Part shown: positions 1-12,949 of the stretch, in pieces
Position numbering within the stretch: position 1 is the stretch's first letter
How the letters are laid out: each line of letters starts with the position of its first letter
Origin: Apium graveolens
Taxonomy: Eukaryota > Streptophyta > Magnoliopsida > Apiales > Apiaceae
Direction: 5' to 3'
DNA length: 64,000 nt
NCBI RefSeq assembly: GCF_009905375.1
Contig: NC_133653.1
Location: 58,540,673 to 58,604,672, forward strand
Translations under genes and position numbers: made by a program
Notes under the pieces: generated by a model
The model's database searches: none
Told to the model about the DNA's origin: nothing
Seen by the model: the letters and a program-made list of their open reading frames with translations, nothing else

Positions 1-3000
1 ACGTAAAGTCTGTTCCTTAACGATTTCAAAAGAAATGGAATAGTTTCGTGTGACCGGTAGAATTAAGTGTCGAAGGTAGATGATTGCAAGCCAATACATG
101 ATGGACATCTGCGGGCAAGGGAGAAGGAATTCACCGATATCGTGGTCGTTACAAAGACATCAAATCAGACGAGTGTTCCTTTTATGAGGATTTCATTAGT
201 ACGGTAGGTTGCAGTCACACGTTGCGCTTTAAGGGAGGAGAATTTGACGTGAGATGAATGGTTAGCGAACCGTAACAAATAAATTAGTTATAAAATAAGG
301 AAGTAAAGTTGTGTGCATCAGCTAAAGCGAACAAGTGTCGGGATGACAATCAAAGATCAAGGGAATTCTGAACAATGAATCAGACAGACAACTAATATGT
401 GAAGCATCCCTTGGTCGCGGGAAGATATTTATCGTGAAGATTCAAGATGGAACCTAATTGCAACCAAATTTCGAACGTATTCTCCAAGAAATCGTGAGGT
501 TTTCTAATTTGAGTAAATAAGTTATGATGAATTTAATATCCATAATTGTACCAATGACGAAAGTTTGATACAGGAACATAAGTGAAGATGAAGCAATGAC
601 GACTCGACTGTGAAACCTTCTAAGAAATAATGATCTAATGATTAAGTCTTCACCAGATTGTGATAATAATGAAAACCATGCGTGGTTATTAAAATATAAA
701 TAGACTAGTTAACGGAATTTAGTGTGCATCGTCAACAATAGAGAATTGATGTGATTAGTTGAAGGATGCGGTATAATTCTTAAAAGTAACTGTACACAAT
801 TCGTAATGACAAGAAATAAGTTAAAGTACTCGCGGAATAAAATTTTGAGAAACACCGAGATAAATTCTAAGTTCATTAATAACAGTTTGTAATATTCTGA
901 AAGAACTGAGAAATGTATGGTTATATTAATCTTTGTTGGTGTAAAACTTTAGTTCCATTTTAAAAAGATATATGTCATGCCAGTTAATTATACGTATGCT
1001 GATCAAAATGATATAGTTTGAATTATGGTGAATGGATGAATTTGGTTGATGGAAGTGGATGGATATGATTGTGGATGCTTTGATTGATTAACTGTGTCAG
1101 CTTGAGTCCGAATGCTAGTCGACTGTATAGGGGAAGTGCTGCCCAAATTTTCAGAAATTATCCCATTTTTAAGAATCAAGAGGTATACCTTCATATGTTA
1201 TTGAGATATCCGGTGGTACTCCAAATGATTGCGATCTCGGCTCTTGGAAAAGGTTGTTATAATCAAACTGACTTTATATAATTGGTCTTTGATTCCAGTT
1301 AGCTAGTCAGCACTTGGTTTAATTGATCAGTTAAAAGATTTAATTGATTAACTTTACCAACTAATGGTTAGTTAAATGGAGATCGATTCCAATTAGATTG
1401 AGTCAAACTCTGACAAGATTTTTAGATTTGAAATCTAAGAAATTAAGAATTTGGAGGAAGAAAATATCTTAGTAGAAATCAGAAATTTAGTAGAATCAAC
1501 GTGATGTTACTGTAAGCGTGTGCGAGGTTTTTGCCATAAACAAGAAGAGCGCGTTCAAGAACTGAGGGTTCAAGACAAAAGAAAGAGATTTATCATCTGT
1601 AATGGCGTTCCAAGAAGGACTTGAATGTATACCCATATCGAATGAAGATTGAACGGAAGCTACTATAACATAGTGGAAAACTCCCAAATACAAGTATCTG
1701 ATATAAGACAGAGACTGACGAAGTCCGCATGTGAACTCGAAAAAAAAAATGTTGATCAATTGCAGAAAGCCAAATATGCGATCAATGATGATTTAAGTGA
1801 GGTTAAAAATATAATAATAATAAATATTGATGAATTTTGATAATTCTGTTAGTAAGAATTTAAATATTATAAATAAAAGCCTTTATTCCAGTGTTAACTT
1901 CAGGAATGGCTTATCTAATAATGAATAGATTAGTATTATCAAGAAAGAGAGACCCCCTTATATTTAAAAGAAATAATGAATAATGAGAATGAAGAACTAA
2001 TTAAGAAAAGAAGTGGAATCAAAAGGATGATAAAGAAATTTTATAAAATAATCCAAGATATAAGCAAGTTATGAACGTCGGTTGTGCCAGAACTGATAGG
2101 AGAATGAAGTGAAGCGCCGATAATTGAAAATAGGAATTTCATTCGAAGAATGCGTGTAAGCAGGGAAGATTAAACGAAGGTATTAGTGGCAAATTGTTAT
2201 AGAAGAACGTTACAATGAATCTCATATCAGAATTCACCATAATTAAAATGAAGCCCCGAAGGTTTTAACGAATGAGTTACCAAGGTTGATTCAAAACATA
2301 CGGTGAAATTTCTCATTGGTTACTGAACAGAGTCGAGCTGGTGTTAAAGGCCCAGTATCGTATGATCCAGTAGAGATGAAGTAATGGGTTAAGGAAACTT
2401 CAGGAATATGGAATGAAGGAATAATGAAATAAGGAGTGTTTCGCGTTATGCACAAATGTGGTCATAGAAAAGAAGAATGGAGGATTAAATGAACGTAGTG
2501 TATCAAGAGTAATTGGATAGTGAATTTGTATTTATTGATAACATCCTCGCCCATTCCAGGACTTAGGAAGACCAAGTTGAATGTCTGAAGATATGTCTGC
2601 GAAGTGTTGAAAAGTAACAACTGCGTTCTAAGCTTCAAAGGTGTGAACTCTGGTCATAATGGATTATGAGCTACGGAAGTATGGTTAATTACCAACCAAG
2701 CAAGATCTATTTAGAGACAGATGTCTTGACTAGAGCAGAAAGAGTGAATATTATAATGATTGCTGGGGAGTCGATAAGGGAATTGGAAAAGTTAGCAATT
2801 AAAGGACAAGTTTTGATCCTGTTTCTGGATTATACTGATACTTACTTTGTTGTTAGATATCAAAGGTGGTATTAATATAGATGATTGATGTTGACTTTAG
2901 TATGGAATGTTGTGAGCATCAAAGTTCATATTAATATCTAATTTGATATGACCACAAAATAAGTATTATTATCAGGAATTCGGTTTCGAATAAAGTATGA

Positions 3001-3689
3001 TTCATTCCGTTCCAAATTAATATTTCCTTTTAGATAATAAAAGATTCTCGCTCGATGAATATACCTGATAGTGATTGAAAAGAAATTGAAGTATACTACA
3101 AAGTGGTGAATTAAATGCAATTGTTGAGATTTTCCTTTAATTTTTAGTTTTTGAATAGATTTAGAACATTTCGAAGCATCAGACACCATGAGCTCAGTAT
3201 ATCGGGCGCAAACGGTTGGAAAGTACAAGAGACCGACTAAAGATTCTCGAATACGATTGAAAATGATCATGGGTCAGGCTAATCGAATAGAAAGAGGCCT
3301 TAAGAGCAAAGTAGAACATCCAGTGTAGATGGAAGACATTCATGAGCATGAATTATTAGAATTAGAAGGAAAAGCGGATTAGTATAAATAAGTTAGTCCT
3401 TTGAGACAATGAGATAGATAGAACGACTGCGAATGAGTTGGCTTTGTTATCACAGATATAACGAGTTTATATGTATATAACCAGGAAGAATGAATTTAGC
3501 TCTATATGTATAAAATGGAGGTTTGAGTCAAGTTATGTGGACACCTGATAGATTTGATATCGGTAGTAAACCGTTGAGTAGTAGTTAAAGTGATGAGTTT
3601 TGAGAAATTTTAAGTAAGATACTCAAAAAGTATCAGTGTCTATTCCTTAGCATGATTCTGAGGACATAATCCTTTTAAGGGAGGAAGGA
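1..3689 (+). pseudogene. Decayed gag-pol of a Tekay-like Ty3/gypsy element (3' part)
   Basis: This stretch has no long open frame but keeps scraps of a gypsy polyprotein in plus orientation. Around 2530-2565 the translation gives an RT catalytic-site remnant (Ile-Asp-Asn-Ile-Leu, where the family has IDDIL). About 85 bases later comes a remnant of the [12 protein letters not shown] block, now KLQRCELW. The end (3655-3689) has 'gaggacataatcc' and a purine run that match the end of the intact Tekay-like element at 50585-50613. Frames change repeatedly and RT segments are shortened, so large deletions are likely. The 5' LTR and gag start lie outside the window. It is inferred to be the internal part of the element whose 3' LTR follows. 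Confident of the class, less so of domain borders. Confidence 0.7.
3674..3689 (+). promoter_or_regulatory. Polypurine tract of the first Tekay-like element
   Basis: A purine-rich run directly precedes the TGTAACG start of the LTR. In LTR retrotransposons this primes plus-strand DNA synthesis. The same arrangement occurs at 50601-50613 in the related complete element. Confidence 0.6.
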
Positions 3690-6600
3690 TGTAACGTCCG
3701 AGAAATATAATGTGATTATTTTTATCAATAAATAATTATTATGTGAATTTTGGTGAATTATTCGATGATTGATATTAATATTTGGGTGTTGATATTTGAT
3801 AAAATTAGGATGTTTTAATTTCTATTTATCCAGAATTAAATATAGATAATTTTGATATTTTTCTGGTCATTTTTGGATTATTATATGATTTTATAGCGAA
3901 TTATAAAATTAATAATGATTATTTTTACGTAATTATAAAAATTACTTTTTAAAAACAGAAATCGTCCCACTTCAACCGTTTTGTATTTTTACTACCCGAA
4001 ACTCTCCCGAAAACTCCTTCCTAACCTAATCTGATAATTCTGAACACTTTTCATGTTTTGACTTTTTCGATCTGGGGTACGATTTGATCCATATGAGTCC
4101 CGGGGTGAAATTTTCAATACGCTAATCATTTCTATAGATTAATAAAACCCGTATTCTCGAAAGACGGGATAATGTTACTGTATTTTGTATAAAATTTTTA
4201 ATAAGAGGCCCTGTTTTGATAATTATCCAAATCTAGTATTAAAATTGTATCGTTATAAAGTTACTTAGCGGCTAAGTAACCTATTTGCGGATCCAATATG
4301 TAAATGTAATTATCGAATTATTAAATAAATAAAATGTGTGATGGTTCTGTCAGCTATGTGTTGCCGTATTATTAATTGTTTGTGAATTGTTGGATGCGAA
4401 GATTAATTTTATAGTTAATTATTAAGCTGTATGAATTTAATTCATTTTTAAAGTGATTTCATTGAATATTTATTCTCATAAATGCTAAAATTGTTTTTAA
4501 AGTTATTCTTGTGTCTTTATAATTTTATTTATTATCTTTAGGAGTTTATAAAATTTAGAAATCAATATTTTATAGATTATTTATCTCTAAATGATTTTCT
4601 GATTTCATTTAATTGTAAAATAAGTATTTAATTCCAGAATGGTTCAAAAATCATGAAAATATTATTTTATTAAATTTAAAATATTTCAAGAATTTTAAAA
4701 TTTATTCGAAAATTTTCTGGCTTTTAATTAACCGCACATGTACTCGTTAAAATTGTAAAATACGGGTCGGATGCGCGTTTCAAAAATGATTTTAAAATTA
4801 TGAAATTTTTTATGATAATTAGTTTTAATTATCTCAAGAATTTTTAAATATGTTCGGATAAATTTTCTGATTGTTATTACTTGTAGATTATTATTGACAA
4901 GATCGTTAATTGCGTTACAAAACTGGATAATATCGGGAATAAAGTAGAAAGAAAGAAACAAAAAAAAAGAAACAAAACCGCAAATTCACCCCCTCTCCAC
5001 CCCTGTTTTCTCTCTCACACGCCCCCATCCCTTCTCTCTCGATCTCTCTCCGCGCTAATCTCTCTCTTCTCTTCATTTCTTTCTTCTTTTTCTTTTTCCG
5101 TTTCTTCCCTGATTCCTGTCCGGTTTTACTCCCTTGTTCTTCCATTTCCTCCGCCTGCCGCTTCTCTCCAGTAACCGCCGTTGATATTGTCCGATTGTTT
5201 CAATTGGTTCCTGATTATACATACATATACGCGTATATATATATGCAGTTTAATTTATGTCCTGGATGTGTCTCTTGTTCTCCGGTTTCGATTTTGTTTT
5301 TCGGCCTGTGTTTCCGATTCCGGTTTAGTCCTTTTTGTCGACTGTTCTTTTGTGATGTTGTTTGTTTGGGTCTGTTCGATGCTGTTGGATTATTTTCTGT
5401 TATACGTATCTTAATACGGAATTTTTGGGATTATTGCAGGAAATTATTGAGTAATTATTCGTGAAATAAAAGATTTTCGTACATGAAATTAAATTGTATC
5501 GGTGAAATTTATTTGGAAACCCGGATATTTTCGGGCACCAATAAATTTTCCCGCCGTCGTCAATGGGCCTTGGCGAGCCGACGTTGGACGATGATGATTC
5601 ATTCTGAGTCCTAAACTATAAATAAATAAAATTAGTTATAAAATAAAGTCTGAAACAAAAATGAATAATAATAATTAATAAAGTGAATTCGTATCGGTGG
5701 ATGGGATTGATAAATGAATTTATGAATTGCTTGATGTTGCATTGTTGTTGTGGAGAATTGATTCCGACAGGTAGGCCGATAAACAAAGGAGACACTGCCC
5801 GATTTTTGGGAAATTGATTCCGAAAATACGGGAGTGTAAACCATAATTATCAGAGACGTCGAATAACCATATATAATTATATTATATGAACTTAATTGCG
5901 GTTGAGACAAGATAATTTATGAATAATCGATTACCCTGTTTTTCAAAATGATGAGTATACGTATTTTCCGAAAATAAATACCGAACTTAGTTTTGAAGGT
6001 GCAAGACATAATTGCTATGTGTATTTCAATAATACCTATAAATACGAGACGGGATATGAAATCGTATGGGTAAAAGTGATAGCGATTTGATGTTAAGCTT
6101 AAGCGATTATCTGAATTAGGGTATTTCAACCCTGTAGGTCCTAGATGGAAAACCGAGTATTGACATCAGACTAGGAATGATCTAGTGATTAGACGTCGAG
6201 ATCAACAAAGTTCCAATCAAAAGACATGAAGGATGAAATTGTATCCAGAATAGGCTAGTGGCTTGACGATAAAGCCAAACGTTCAAATGGAACCAAAGTC
6301 AACTAGTAGTAGTGGTTAAAGCTTATCAAGGCAAGTATTCCTTACTTTTCTCGTAAAATACTGCAATTACTTTATTCCTATTCTATGTTCAGAATAGTTA
6401 ACTGTTTTATATTTCGCTGCAATTACTCTTAATTATGCAAGTACCCTTCATTATTGTTCTTTTATTATCAATTGATCTCTTAAGCAAATACCTATTGTTC
6501 CGGGTTATTTGCGAACCCTGAATAGGGATGTTTTGAAATCAAAGTGATTTGACATCAAAATACTCTATGGACTAGATGGTTACGATACGGGACGGGTATA

Positions 6601-7326
6601 ACCCGAACCCTTGATTATTAGGCCATAGTTGCCTGGGTACCCCCTATGTTGGTAGGGTCTATGCAGTTGGGTATAGATCCACACTATATCCTGACCGATC
6701 AGCAGGTTATAGTGCATATGTTGTTTCTAGTGTCCATTCTATTTTATTGTTGATCGGCATTAATGGCATTCTCTCTCTCGAAAAGTTTTATGATTCCAAA
6801 ACCGGATAAAACACTGATTCAGGAGATGAATCTGGAAATCGTTTATCAGTTTTGGATAAATAATTAAAGGCTAGTAACAGCCAAATGTTTATTCTCCCAA
6901 TTCCTTCAAATATATAGAATTGTTTTAAATTGTTTAAAACTTTTGTCCGGAAATTTTCATTTGAAACTAACGCTTAAAACTCAAATTATATACTTGTTGG
7001 GCATTTTTGGCTCACTCTTGCTTTGTAAATTCATATTTCTTTCAGAAGCAGATAAGGATAAAAGTGAATAGCTTTCGTTAGGCAGCAGAAGTTTGAGAGA
7101 TCTCTGCTGTGAGAGACTGAAAATGTTAGAAACATATGATAAGGACGTTAGCATAAAGGTATTTACACTTGTATTGTAATAATTGTGAATTGTAGAAGGT
7201 TAGATTCTTGTTTCATACCATAACCTGTAAACGATCCGGATTCAAGGGGTTAACTGAATATTATTTTATTTTATGTAAAGATTGTTTAGTGACACCAAAT
7301 CTTGACCCCGGATTTGGGTTGTTACA
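3690..7326 (+). repeat. 3' LTR of the first Tekay-like Ty3/gypsy element (3.6 kb)
   Basis: The repeat starts TGTAACGTCCGAG and ends GGGTTGTTACA, the standard TG...CA ends. Length (about 3637 bp), start and end match the LTRs of the complete element at 41023-54190 (start TGTAACGACCGAG). The two families are clearly diverged but share a block (6620-6725 here, 43880-43985 there) around 'taggccatagttgcctg' and 'gtctatgcagttgggtatag'. A pyrimidine-rich stretch at 4980-5160 is a candidate leader. Open frames inside the LTR show no conserved protein. No second LTR of this copy is in the window. Confidence 0.8.
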
Positions 7327-9042
7327 CACAATGTGGAGTTTTGATATTTTTCTTGTTAGAGAAGAGAAATCCAACTTAGGCTAACTGAGTGATGCCTCAT
7401 GTTATGAAGGGAACAGTTGAAATCACAAGATGAATGATTTAGATGAAATTAAAATATTCTTGTGCCTATGTGGATGTGTTCTTCACTTTCATGAAGCTCT
7501 AGTAAACTAGAGGGGATTCGAATGTATCTTCCACTCATATAGCATTCTCGAAACCCGGTTCCCTTTAGAGGGGACCACCACAAATGTGGACTTTTTATCA
7601 TTCAACTTATTGTCTCAAGATTGAAGAAAATTCATCTTAGGGAATAGTTGTGAGGGATGTGGTTCTATCAAGTTGAGCCTCCATTTTGATTGGAGTGAAT
7701 CTGAATGGCTTCCCCTCAGAAGTACCATTCTCAAACTATATAGTCATTGCAGATCTATTTGCGCCTGACATATGTTGATCATCACATGATCTTTACTAAA
7801 AAGTGAATCCCTTGGGTTTAATTTGGTATCATTAGGGTTTACCTCGGCATGTAAACTCTAACCAAGACTAAATGAAGGATCTGGGTTAGAAAGCACAATG
7901 CAAGCATTATGTTTCATCAAAGCTTGGCTTGGAATTAGAAAAAAAAATTCATTTTAAATTTTAGTGCAAGCAACTCAACAAGTTAAGCTTCTTGATTACA
8001 AAGAAATTTAGATATTAAGAAGAGAATTTGATCAGAAGCTGAGTGTTGGAAACTTCTTCTGAAAGTTAGACTATGTTTCAAGTGAAGTGATCTTATTCAA
8101 ATATGTGTAATTCACTATTAACTCCTTTTTTCATGAAGTGGTTTTATGAAAATAGTGCAAATATCATAATTTGGTTCACTGGTGTCTTTTGAGAGATGGG
8201 TAGTGTTGGCACGAAAGGATGGGAGTTTAATCAACTTGACTCAGAGAGTTTCACTATTTCACTCAACCCACAGGTTCTATTTTCTGGTTTGTGTGTTCTT
8301 TATAATCTGATCACTTATGGTTCAAGAAAGATCAGAGGGGGTTAGTAACTTGTGGAATGCCTTTTTATTACCCTCAAAGGCCACGTTACTTGTTTCTGAT
8401 AACCATAAGTGTCATAGAACTATTTATGATCTCTTTGAAATAATTTCATCGGTGAGATGTGTTAGTTGACAAATCTATTTTGATGTCATTCCTCTTTGTC
8501 ACAAAGCTAAAAAAGTCAAATTATCATCACAATTAATCATGTCAGAGTTTAATCAATTGTTAGACTATATCAGATATTATTACATGTTAAGTTCAGAAAA
8601 ATTTGCAAATTAGACTGAATCGGCACACCTGATTAGTTCAATTTAACTCTTAAACATGATTAATCTTGATTTTAAACATCAATTCATTCACAGGAACAAG
8701 TATAAACTAGCATAACAATTTAAAAATATAACATTCCATTTGCACACATGGCAACATCATGTTTTTTATGAGAGATCAATAGTTCATAAGGTAGTAAGTT
8801 CCATTTATCATGCCCAATTAATCATATAAGATTTAATTAGTTATGATTGAGGCTAAAATGGCAAATTAATATTCATTGACTCAGTAATAGATAAAAGAGC
8901 AAAATAAAATCTAGGCTCTAAATGACTTTGGATCATCACTAAAGTTAAAAGTTGTGAGAAATAAGCATAAAAGGTTGTTTCATTAATGGATAAAGATTTG
9001 AATTACATAGAAGGGTAAGATAATCAAGGAAATGAAGGAATC
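7327..9042. other. Intergenic sequence without a recognised gene
   Basis: AT-rich sequence with stops in all frames. No LTR ends, primer site, TIR or recognisable domain was found. It may be an old unrecognised repeat. Confidence 0.5.
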
Positions 9043-9303
9043 CTAATCTATGAAGAGTTCTTCTTCAGTTTTTTCTTCCATCTTTCCAAAAACAGGATAG
9101 CTAGCTTGATTATCTATTCTTATTCGCATAGCTTCTCCCTCTCCATTGCTAAGTGAATTCCGTGGTTAAAGGTAAGTAAATGAAGCTCCCTTGTCAGCAC
9201 ACAACCAAATATTTTCCAAACATCTATAGGTATATTAGTGACATAATAGATTACACCATCAACGTGGACTAGAAAACCTAGCATAGTTGATCTGAACCAC
9301 CAT
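9043..9303 (-). pseudogene. Small unrecognised minus-strand ORF relic with promoter-like leader
   Basis: The minus strand has a plant-like gene start: a TATA-type motif (TTTATAAAC near 9399-9407), a pyrimidine-rich leader and an ATG at 9303. That frame stops after 14 codons, but the neighbouring frame is open from before 9284 to 9120 (54 codons from its own ATG) and reads like folded protein, with hydrophobic runs such as GFLVHVDGVIYYVTNIPIDV. A further shift leads into a charged tail ending at 9043 (motif MEEKTEEELFID). Two frameshifts would be needed to join these parts, so it is called a relic. The family is not recognised. It could be a host gene scrap or an extra ORF of a retroelement. 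Confidence 0.3.
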
Positions 9304-9656
9304 TGATTTGGTTAAGTGTTGAGAAGAAATATGAGATTGATGTGAAGTTGAGAATGAGAGGGTTTTGGGAGTGTGAAGAAAGAGATGAAATATTGGTTGT
9401 TTATAAAGATGAGAGAGGGAAATATGAATAGTCATCTTAATTTTGAAGAGAGATAACCAATCAAATTTTTAATCAAAAATTGATTTAATAATTTTTCTCT
9501 AAAATTAGGAGTCACTGATAAATGATAATTATGCTAGTGCACATAAATTAAGAATAACCAGGAAAACACATAGCATGCAAACACATTTATCTATTCATAC
9601 ACTTCTAAACTCATCATTACAACATAGCAAGATGTGCAAAATAAAGAAAAACTTAC

Positions 9657-9756
9657 ATGAGCAAAAGATTTTAAACCCTGATTAGCCAATCTCAGTAGAA
9701 CTTCTTTAACAAGTTTCCTCCATTTTTCTTCTTTTTGGCTTGTTATGCTTCTTTCC
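9657..9756 (-). other. Candidate minus-strand exon of unknown gene
   Basis: A 100-base minus-strand segment is open in one frame and has canonical splice sites: acceptor TTGCAG just before 9756 and donor GTAAGT after 9657. The peptide is basic and helical-looking (about 33 residues, containing KEEKWRKLVKEVLLRLANQG). No family is recognised. It lies upstream of the small ORF relic at 9043-9303 on the same strand, so both could be parts of one broken gene, but nothing shows they are joined. Splice sites of this quality can occur by chance. Confidence 0.25.
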
Positions 9757-10179
9757 CTGCAACATTTTCTAAAATAATCTACAAACTAATCGTTAAGGAA
9801 TTATATTGTAAAGTCTAAACAATAAGAAATTAAATACTTGACTATATAGTAAAATTCATGTAATTTATTCAAGAGATATATTTTATAGTTAATCAATCTT
9901 GAACAAACGGATCAAGAATTTGCTGACAATTGATAGAAAGAATTTAAATTAATTTTGAACAACTCGATATATTAGATTAATCTACCATGAAATTTTTCAT
10001 TATAATACATATTGGATTTAATAAGATAGTGAAGTCCAATATCCATTACATCATGAAGTCCCGAAATTTCATATATTAACTCGAATATGTACCATATCGA
10101 GAAGTCCAAAATTTCTCATTCAGCAAATCCTTGTTTATCAAAAAATAAATTATTAATACTCATAATAATTCATGATTAA

Positions 10180-11190
10180 AATGTCAAGGAATATATTTGA
10201 GAGGGGTTGTCGGTTTTACAACGTTAATGCAAGAGCACGTCGCAACAAGTAATACATAAATTCGTTCTCATAAAGACTATTAATAAGTTGTTAAATACCA
10301 ATTACTATTTGTATTTCAATTAAAGTAAAATAAAAATTAGGTGAGGTTTTTTCATTGAATTACCATTAAATAATTAAAATAACACAAAAGCGAATAATAA
10401 ATTCCAAGAGAATGGAAACTAGGCCTTTAACTTCATCTTATGTTCTTCAACAAGCTTCTTCTTTACCCTCTATTCTCGTAGTCTAATTGCTAGTCTAAGA
10501 CAATCATGTATTCACAAGGACCTTTCCAATCTCATGTAACTCTAATGCATGCAATAACCCTCATATTCTTATGTAAGATTTAAAAGAATAAACAACATTA
10601 TGTTTCATCTTAATCGAACTTTTTAGGGTGTTTAAGTGTATTCCTATCCTAACCATGAATTAATATAAATATTAATCCTAAGATATATTGAATGGGCCTT
10701 AACTTAGCATTTCTCTTCCAAGTCCACCCAAATTATGAAATCAATCTCAAGGCTGATCAATCTTTGAGAAGCATTAAACACAAATCAACATAAATAACTA
10801 ATACCACCACAAAAATAGAGAGAAACGAATAAAGCTTAAATATTAACAAAAGAATCCACTAAAGGCCTAGACATAAAATTAGTTCATTATCTCAAAAGAA
10901 AATAATACACAAGAGTATGTAAACATAATGGAAAATCAAGGAGAAAAAAGATAAAATATGTATCCGCGGAAATCTCCTCTTCTTCAGCTTTTTTACTCTT
11001 GAGTATAGCCTCTCTTTTTCTTCTCTAGGAACCTTAATACATAATAATCATATATGATATATCTATATATCTAATTAATGTATTTTTAATATTTTGAGGA
11101 AAATACAAATAAGTTTCCCAACTAATTATATTTTTCTAGTAAAATTCATAGTTGACTTTTTTTCAGAAAGTTTGGGTCGCTCTAGAGGGA
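10180..11190 (-). repeat. Probable decayed Athila-type LTR
   Basis: The segment near 10215-10300 ('gcaagagcacgtcgcaacaagtaatacataaattcg' region) resembles the start of the young Athila LTRs at 32055-32110 ('cacgcaagtatacgcgttcgcaagtaatatagaata' region) in the same orientation. The rest (about 10350-11050) has a similar composition and layout, ending in a 'cctcttcttcagc' block. It is heavily diverged and its ends are not resolved. A pairwise alignment with 32039-33501 would decide. Confidence 0.35.
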
Positions 11191-11193
11191 ATT

Positions 11194-11384
11194 TGTTAGG
11201 TCCCGGAATATCGTAGAAGGGGGGGGTTGAATATGATACTCACTAAATTAAAAAATTCTCTTGAATCTATCGTGGATAAAAAATTTAGTGTTAGCTTAGT
11301 TGTTCCGTGTTCTTTAGGTGAATAGTGTTTAGGACATTAAAACGAGAAACACAAGATATTTTTGCATATATTCTTGCACAAGAA
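11194..11384 (-). repeat. LTR terminal fragment of a copia element
   Basis: Read on the minus strand the fragment ends TTCAACCCCCCCTTCTACG...GGGACCTAACA. This is the same kind of ending as the copia LTR at 31075-31121 (TTCAACCCCCCTTCTG...GGGACTAACA). It directly abuts the truncated gag on its upper side, so it may be what is left of the 3' LTR of that element after a large internal deletion, or a different copia LTR fragment in the other orientation. Confidence 0.5.
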
Positions 11385-11748
11385 CAGCTCTTCTATTCTT
11401 CTTTATTACCATTATACCTTGGCATTGTGTCTCTAAGGCATCGAATATCTCTTTTGCAATCTTGCAGAAAATCACCATGTTGGACATCACATTGTCCAAA
11501 CTATTGTGCAGAATATTCCTGACTTTTGCATCTTTAAGCATTGACGCTTTCTCGGCGTCTGACCATTCTGATTTTTCTTTTTGGATATAGTGCTTAGGAA
11601 AATCTGTTGTCATGGGCACATACTTCATAGGATAGTGAGGTCCATCTTTGATGATGTCAATATATGCATCATCAATTGCTTCTAGGAACATCAACATCTT
11701 TATTCTCCATGTAGAGTAATCGGCTTTCTTCAGGATGGGAATTTTCAT
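11385..11748 (-). pseudogene. Truncated copia gag (N-terminal part)
   Basis: A minus-strand frame from an ATG at 11748 encodes about 120 residues of copia gag: a KKADYSTWRIKMLMFLEAID block followed by a DAYIDIIKDGP block and helical sequence. This matches the N-terminal gag layout of the copia at 31183 (DKDNYHHWKVKMHLHL, then DEAYVDCIERGP). It sits 58 bases after a tRNA primer site, as expected for gag. Past about residue 120 the frame runs into the LTR fragment at 11194-11384, so the zinc knuckle and all of pol are gone. Gag forms the particle in active elements; this copy cannot be functional. Confidence 0.75.
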
Positions 11749-11805
11749 GCTTTTATACTTACTTCCAGATATCTTGACCTTTTCAAATTAAAAGTTAATC
11801 TGATT

Positions 11806-11817
11806 GCTCTGATTCCA
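11806..11817 (-). promoter_or_regulatory. Copia primer binding site (initiator Met tRNA type)
   Basis: The minus strand reads TGGAATCAGAGC, one base from the usual plant TGGTATCAGAGC complement of initiator methionine tRNA. It lies 2 bases after the LTR end and upstream of gag. Confidence 0.75.
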
Positions 11818-11819
11818 CT

Positions 11820-12124
11820 TGTTTCTCAGTAAAGTGATTGTTTAAGGGGGTTGGATACAATTACTAAATAAATCGATTTATTACGGACATATCTAAATCA
11901 ACTATGATCCTATAAATTAGCACCTTCTTATGTATCTCGCAACTCTAACTTGTCATTCAAGTCATTCTCAACGGATAAGCTGATCAACGGATATATGATG
12001 TAGCTTCAACAGATATTCATATATAGATATCAACAGATGACTGAATAGATCATCAACAGATGATAATGAAGCTTCCAACAGATAATCATATCCTGACAAT
12101 TGATCATATCCTGATTGTTAGACA
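11820..12124 (-). repeat. 5' LTR of the truncated copia element
   Basis: On the minus strand the LTR ends GAGAAACA just before the primer site. Its most likely start is TGTCTAACAATCAGG at 12124, giving about 305 bp; the start is uncertain. The + strand between 11965 and 12095 has several copies of CAACGGATA/CAACAGATGA, decayed forms of the CGACGGATGA motif found in the intact copia LTR at 30211-30508. This suggests a related lineage. Confidence 0.5.
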
Positions 12125-12949
12125 GTTAATGATTCTTGACTTAGCCAATTCTCAACATTTATTATCAGGGTATCGAAACAAACACAAAATAATTCTTAGA
12201 GAGAACAAATCCCAGTATATTGGTAGCAAAAACTCATTAATGGGGTACTAAAATCTCGATGATGAGAGAAATTTATTGATAAACAAAACAAAATCTAAAG
12301 AGAACGATAAAGGAGGGGGCTTATTATTAACCAAATGGCTAAACTAGAAAATAAAATTTAGAGTTCTTAGCCACAAAAAAGAGAGAAATTGCATGATTCT
12401 TTATAAATAAACTGATTAACACTCACAAATTATACATGTTAACAGAATATTTGCTTTTGAAGTAACGAAAGAAGTCATCTCTCCATTTCAGCCTACTGTT
12501 ATTTTATTTTAGTTTATTCATTTATATATATACAGACAATCACAAGGTTTAGATTAACATTAAATTGCTAATCAAGGTGGGGTATCTCTAGATTGTTTGT
12601 GGTCCATTTTTACCGGCCTCCAACTTTTACATTTTATATTATTCAAACTATTTTGTTGCTCTTGGTTCTACGTGTGGATGAAAATGGTGAAGCCACAATT
12701 GGATTAATGGATTGTTACTTTAATATAAATCGAGTGTCATCATTTCTTCCTTTTTCACTTTATGATTGTCTGGTTGTTTTAAATTGTTTTTACAAGATAT
12801 GCTACCTCTAGGGGCAATCACGGTTTGGGTTAAATTGTATAATTCTCATAAATCGAACCGATATTAAATTGACCCAAACTGAAAATGAAATCGAAATCGA
12901 AATGTGATTTGCGATAACGGTTCAACTACCAGATAGTAGGACAGGTGAT
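12125..12949. other. Intergenic sequence; one weak inverted repeat
   Basis: No gene was recognised. At 12827-12882 GGTTTGGGTTAAATT is followed by a near inverted copy (AAATTGACCCAAACTG), a possible small transposon end or chance hairpin. The open frame at 12593-12811 shows no domain. Confidence 0.4.

Noticed and set aside
4915..5145. Lys/Glu/Arg-rich minus-strand frame
   Set aside because: It is the reverse of the pyrimidine-rich leader in the old LTR; composition alone explains it.
11194..11384. Start of a plus-strand LTR (TGTTAGGTCCCGG)
   Set aside because: The polypyrimidine and AACA ending fits the end of a minus-strand copia LTR better, in line with the adjacent minus-strand gag; kept only as an alternative.
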